Shown here: piece after piece, positions 60,690 to 64,000 of the stretch | How positions within the stretch are numbered: position 1 is the first letter of the stretch | How the letters are laid out: each line of letters starts with the position of its first letter | Assembly: GCF_050624435.1 (NCBI RefSeq) | Contig: NC_134531.1 | Coordinates: forward strand, 256,446,812 to 256,510,811 | Source: Tenrec ecaudatus | Taxonomy: Eukaryota; Chordata; Mammalia; Afrosoricida; Tenrecidae | Reading direction: 5' to 3' | DNA: 64,000 bases | Notes under the pieces: model-generated | Seen by the model: only the letters and a program-made list of their open reading frames with translations | The model's database searches: none | What the model was told of the DNA's origin: nothing | Translations under genes and position numbers: made by a program

Positions 60690-60803
60690 TTTTTGAATTT
60701 CTGATGGCTGTTCCTGTCGACACCTCATGATCACACAGGTTGCTGTGCTTCTTCTATGTGGGCTTTGTTACTTCCCTGCTAGATGGCCATTTGTTTGGCT
60801 TCA
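60690..60803 (-). mobile_element. L1 3' UTR unit fragment
   Basis: 'gtcgacacctcatgatcaca' with 'caggttgctgtgcttcttc' and 'ctagatggccatttgtttgg' form one partial tandem unit. It is cut by the next L1 tail, so it is the oldest of the three L1 layers here. Confidence 0.8.
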
Positions 60804-60912
60804 ATTTTTTTTAACAATTTATTAGGGGCTCATAAAACTCTTATCACAGTCCATACATATACGTACATCAATTGTATAAAGCACATCTGTACATTCTTTG
60901 CCCTAATAATTT
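60804..60912 (-). mobile_element. Very short L1 tail
   Basis: T-run, 'aacaatttattaggggctca', 'taaaactcttatcacagtcc', up to 'ttctttgccctaataatttt'. Only the last ~105 bp of L1. A second T-run and another L1 3' end follow at once. Confidence 0.85.
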
Positions 60913-60924
60913 TCTTTTTTTTTC

Positions 60925-63567
60925 TCCTCTTTTCTTTTTTTACATTTTATTAGGGACTCATACAACTCTTATCACAATCCATACATATACATACACCAAT
61001 TGTATAAAGCACATCCATACATTCCCTGCCCCAATCATTCTCAAAGCATTTGCTCTCCACTTAAGCCCTTTGCATCAGGTCCTCTTTTTCCCCTCCCTCC
61101 CCTCTCCCCCCCCCCCCCATGTGCCCTTGGTAATTTATACATCATTATTTTGTCATATCTTGCCCTATCCAGAGTCTCCCTTCCCCACCTTCTCTGCCGT
61201 CCCTCTCCCAGGGAAGAGATCACATGTGGATCCTTGTAATCAGTTCCCCCTTTCCAACCCACTCACCCTCCACTCTCCCAGGATCGTCCCTCACACCCTT
61301 GGTCCTGAAGGTATCATCCATCCTGGATTCCCTGTGCCTACAGGCCTCATATGTACCAGTGTACAGCCTCTGCCCTATCCATCCCTGCAAGGTAGAATTC
61401 GGATCATGGTAGTTGTGGGGAGGAAGCATCCAGGATCAGGGGGGAAAGCTGTGTTCTTCATCGGTACTACCTCGCACCCTAATTAACCCATCTCCTCTCC
61501 TAAACCCCTCTATGAGGGGATCTCCATTGGCCGACACTTGGGCCTTGGGTCTCCACTCTGCACTTCCCACTTCATTCAATATGGTATATATATACATATA
61601 CATACATATATACATTCATATACACATACATACACACATATATCTTTTTTTTTTTTGCATGATGCCTTATACCTGGTCCCTTGGCAACTCGTGATTGCAC
61701 TGGCCGGTGTGCTTCTTCCATGTGGGCTTTTTTGCTTCTGAGCTAGATGGCCGCTTGTTCACCTTCAAGCCTTTAAGACCCCAGACCCTATCTCTTTTGA
61801 TAGCCGGGCACCATCAGCTTTCTTCACCACATTTGCTTATGCACCCAATTGTCTTCAGCGATCCTATCATGGAGGTGTGCAGTCAATGATATGATTTTTT
61901 GTTCTTTGATGCCTGATAACTGATCCCTGCAGGACCACTCCATCACACAGGCTGGTGTGTTCTTCCATGTGGGCTTTGTTGCTTCTGAGCTAGATGGCCG
62001 CTTGTTTATCTTCAAGCCTTTAAGACCCCAGTCACTATCTCTTTGGATAGCCGGGCACCATCAGCTTTCTTCACCACATTTCCTTGCTCACCCACTTTGG
62101 CTCCAACCGTTGTGTCGGGAGAGTGAGCATCATAGAGTTCCAATTTAATAAAAGAAAGTATTCATGCATTGAGGGAGTGTTTGAGTAGAGGCCCAAGGTC
62201 CTTCTGCCACCTTAATACTTAACCTATAAATGTAGACAAATAGATCTATTTCCCCTTCCTCCTATATATATTTGCATGTACATGTCTTTGTCTAGACCTC
62301 CATGAATGCCCTTTGACTCCTAGCTCTTTCCTCCATCTCCCTTGACTTTCCTCCTGCCCCATTACCATGCTTCATCGCCATCTGGGCTAGAGTATACCTG
62401 TTCTCTAAGCAACCTTACCCTTGATCATTTCCCACCAGGCCTGCCACTCCCCCCTCTCTACCATTTTGAGTCCCATTTTTTTCCCTTGTCCCTGTGTTTG
62501 TTAACACCACTTCCTTACCCACCCCGACCCCCCCCCCAAATCCCCCCAGAACTGTTGGTCCCCTTGTTTTCCTCCAGATAGTTCATCCAGCCTGTCCTAT
62601 TCAGACAGACCTGTGGAGACACTAACATGCAAGAAAACAAGACAGAGGAAAACAAAGCAACAGTATACAATCAGACAACAAAAGAACAAAAACAAACCAC
62701 TGACAAAGAACAGAACAAAACACTTCACAAGAGGAAACCTTGTAGTTTGTTCAGGGATCATTTGCTGGCCATTAGGAGCATTTTCCAGTCCAGTCTGTTG
62801 GGGCACCACGCCCTGGCCCCAAAGTCCACTTTCAGCATTCCCTGGGGACCTTGCCACTCCATTCCCTTGCTGTTCCGCTGCACTCCACCAGTGATTTGCT
62901 TCAGTGTGGTGGGATCAGGTCAGTTGCAATTCCCACATTGTGTCTCTGGTGCTGTCCCCTGTATCGCCCTTAGTCACTGATTGGCATCATTTCTCATAGT
63001 GGGGACAGCCATGTTGTTCTCTCTGTGGACTGGCTGCTCTACTCAGGAACATCATCATCACGGCCTGGTGGTCCAGGCTGTGCTCCACTCTCTCCTCCTG
63101 CCCCTTCATCTGCTCCCGTGTGCTCTGATCAGATATGTTCATCTCCCTGAGCTGCAGAGTCAATGTCGTCCTTTGGAACAAATTCTTTTAGGGGAGGGGC
63201 AGGAATCCACTTAATTTATGGTGCTGGGGTCAGCTTCCCAGACCTCTCCACTGGTTCCCTACTCCACGCCGGGATATTGCATTCACACCTTGTGTGACTG
63301 GGTTGAAGTCTGGTCCCACTTTCCCAGTGGAGATATAAACAATACCTCCCCTTGGGTGGGTTAGTGCCCCATGCCCCTACTACCCTTTTCTTCCTTATAT
63401 TCATCCTTTTGTTTTCCTTTCCTCCCCTCCTCCACCATTGTCTACCATGCACATCCCTGGTTTTGGTCTGGTCTCTTCCATACTACACAGTCGTCACCCC
63501 TAAAATGTTTGTATACAGTAGCTTTTTCCCCTATGCCACTTTTGATTTTAAAAAAAATTTTTAATTC
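60925..63567 (-). mobile_element. L1 with 2.6-kb 3' UTR
   Basis: This is the most complete 3' UTR in the window. In antisense: T-rich start, 'cattttattagggactcata', a C-run at 61106-61118 (G-run on the sense strand), 'gatcacatgtggatccttgt', two tandem units whose starts (61702, 61950) are 248 bp apart, 'gcccaaggtccttctgccac', the C-rich block at 62520-62560 and 'tgatcagatatgttcatctc', down to the ORF2 stop at 63568-63570. About 2.63 kb, against 0.2-0.5 kb in human or mouse L1. The plus strand 60872-61486 is open for 204 codons in the frame also open at 13521-14075. Confidence 0.9.
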
Positions 63568-64000
63568 TTACCTCAGCGGGCTCATGTTGTACTTGTCCTT
63601 TTGTGCCTGACTTACTTCGCTTAGCATGATTTCCTCCAGTTCTTCCCATGCCGCTATGTGCCTCATATGTTCATCACTGCTTTTTAGTGATGCGTAGTAA
63701 TCCATTGTATGTATATACCACAGTTTTTTAATCCAATCGTCAGTTGATGGAAATTTGGGTTGCTTCCAACTCCTTGCAATTGTGAACTGTGCCGCAAAGA
63801 ATATTGGAGCACAGATGTCTGGTCTTGGTTTTTTCTTGCCTCTTCTGGGTAGATGCCCAGTAGGGGGATTGCTGGGTCATATGGTAACTCTATTTCCATC
63901 TGTTTTAGGTATCGCCAGATTGATTTCCATAGTGGCTGTACGTACTTACAGGCCCACCAGCAGTGGATGAGAGTTCCTGTCTCCCCACAGCCCCTCCAAC
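63568..64000 (-). pseudogene. L1 ORF2 C-terminus, cut by window end
   Basis: A stop codon lies at 63568-63570. The C-terminal block near 63590-63680 is the counterpart of 42280-42380. Upstream, the minus frame 63684-63899 reads MEIELPYDPAIPLLGIYPEE and later LQGVGSNPNFHQLTIGL, the L1 ORF2 C-terminal landmarks. A frame disruption after IYPEE (YPEEARKNQDQTSVLQYSL) indicates a pseudogene, although the element may be full length beyond the window. Confidence 0.85.

Noticed and set aside
60872-61486. 204-codon plus-strand frame as a cellular gene
   Set aside because: It lies wholly antisense within two L1 3' ends and recurs in other L1 copies. It is reported only as an L1 antisense frame.

Overview
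The window is 64 kb of AT-rich, repeat-packed mammalian nuclear DNA. I find no intact protein-coding gene, no credible exon chain, no rRNA or tRNA gene and no CRISPR array. Three things point to an afrotherian mammal: many tRNA-derived SINEs of AfroSINE type (a 'ggtggcgcagtggttaag'-like head and a 3' end of the 'gagtcggaatcgactcgac' kind), old RTE LINEs of the Bov-B clade that share that 3' end, and a lineage-specific L1 with a very long 3' UTR. A terminal inverted repeat at 1366 resembling the horizontally transferred SPIN hAT family, plus the SINE subtype, makes a tenrec (Echinops-like) my best guess. The species call is recall plus inference, not proof.

Layout. 1-3000: RTE 5' fragment, ERVL-like LTR, then a SPIN-like hAT end followed by a broken hAT transposase gene, and a SINE. 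5.7-9.3 kb: two RTE fragments with SINEs in and beside them, and an L1 3' end. 10.5-18.8 kb: LTRs, old L1 pieces, a 5'-truncated L1 with a perfect 15-bp target duplication (13617-14090), an LTR-like block, and back-to-back RTE copies. 18.8-26 kb: an L1 ORF2 remnant with its 3' UTR, an antisense L1 ORF1-like remnant next to a roughly 33-bp tandem array, and an antisense L1 3' UTR with three 174-bp units. 27.4-32.9 kb: RTE elements in both orientations, one split by an LTR-internal-LTR endogenous retrovirus remnant. 33-38 kb: mostly unique AT-rich DNA.

38.9-47.6 kb: a nest in which a 5.9-kb minus-strand L1 (40335-46241) sits inside an older minus-strand L1. The younger copy keeps what looks like its true 5' end but has lost ORF1 and most of ORF2. 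48-57.5 kb: a solo LTR with a 5-bp target duplication, MaLR-like LTRs, one of them split by an ERV and carrying a SINE, and a plus-strand RTE 3' half. 57.5-60.7 kb: mostly unique. 60.7-64 kb: three stacked L1 3' ends; the last continues past the window edge into ORF2.

The elements form parasite-host pairs rather than pathways. RTE enzymes are believed to mobilise AfroSINEs because the two share a 3' end, and nesting gives relative ages (RTE and old L1 before the ERV and MaLR-like LTRs, then the L1s with long 3' UTRs). The most interesting signals are the modular L1 3' UTR (tandem units in two length classes, with an antisense reading frame open in three separate copies), the purine-rich repeats in the L1 5' region, and the hAT element. 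All family names come from memory of consensus sequences and were not checked by search. Boundaries are approximate unless a target duplication is given.
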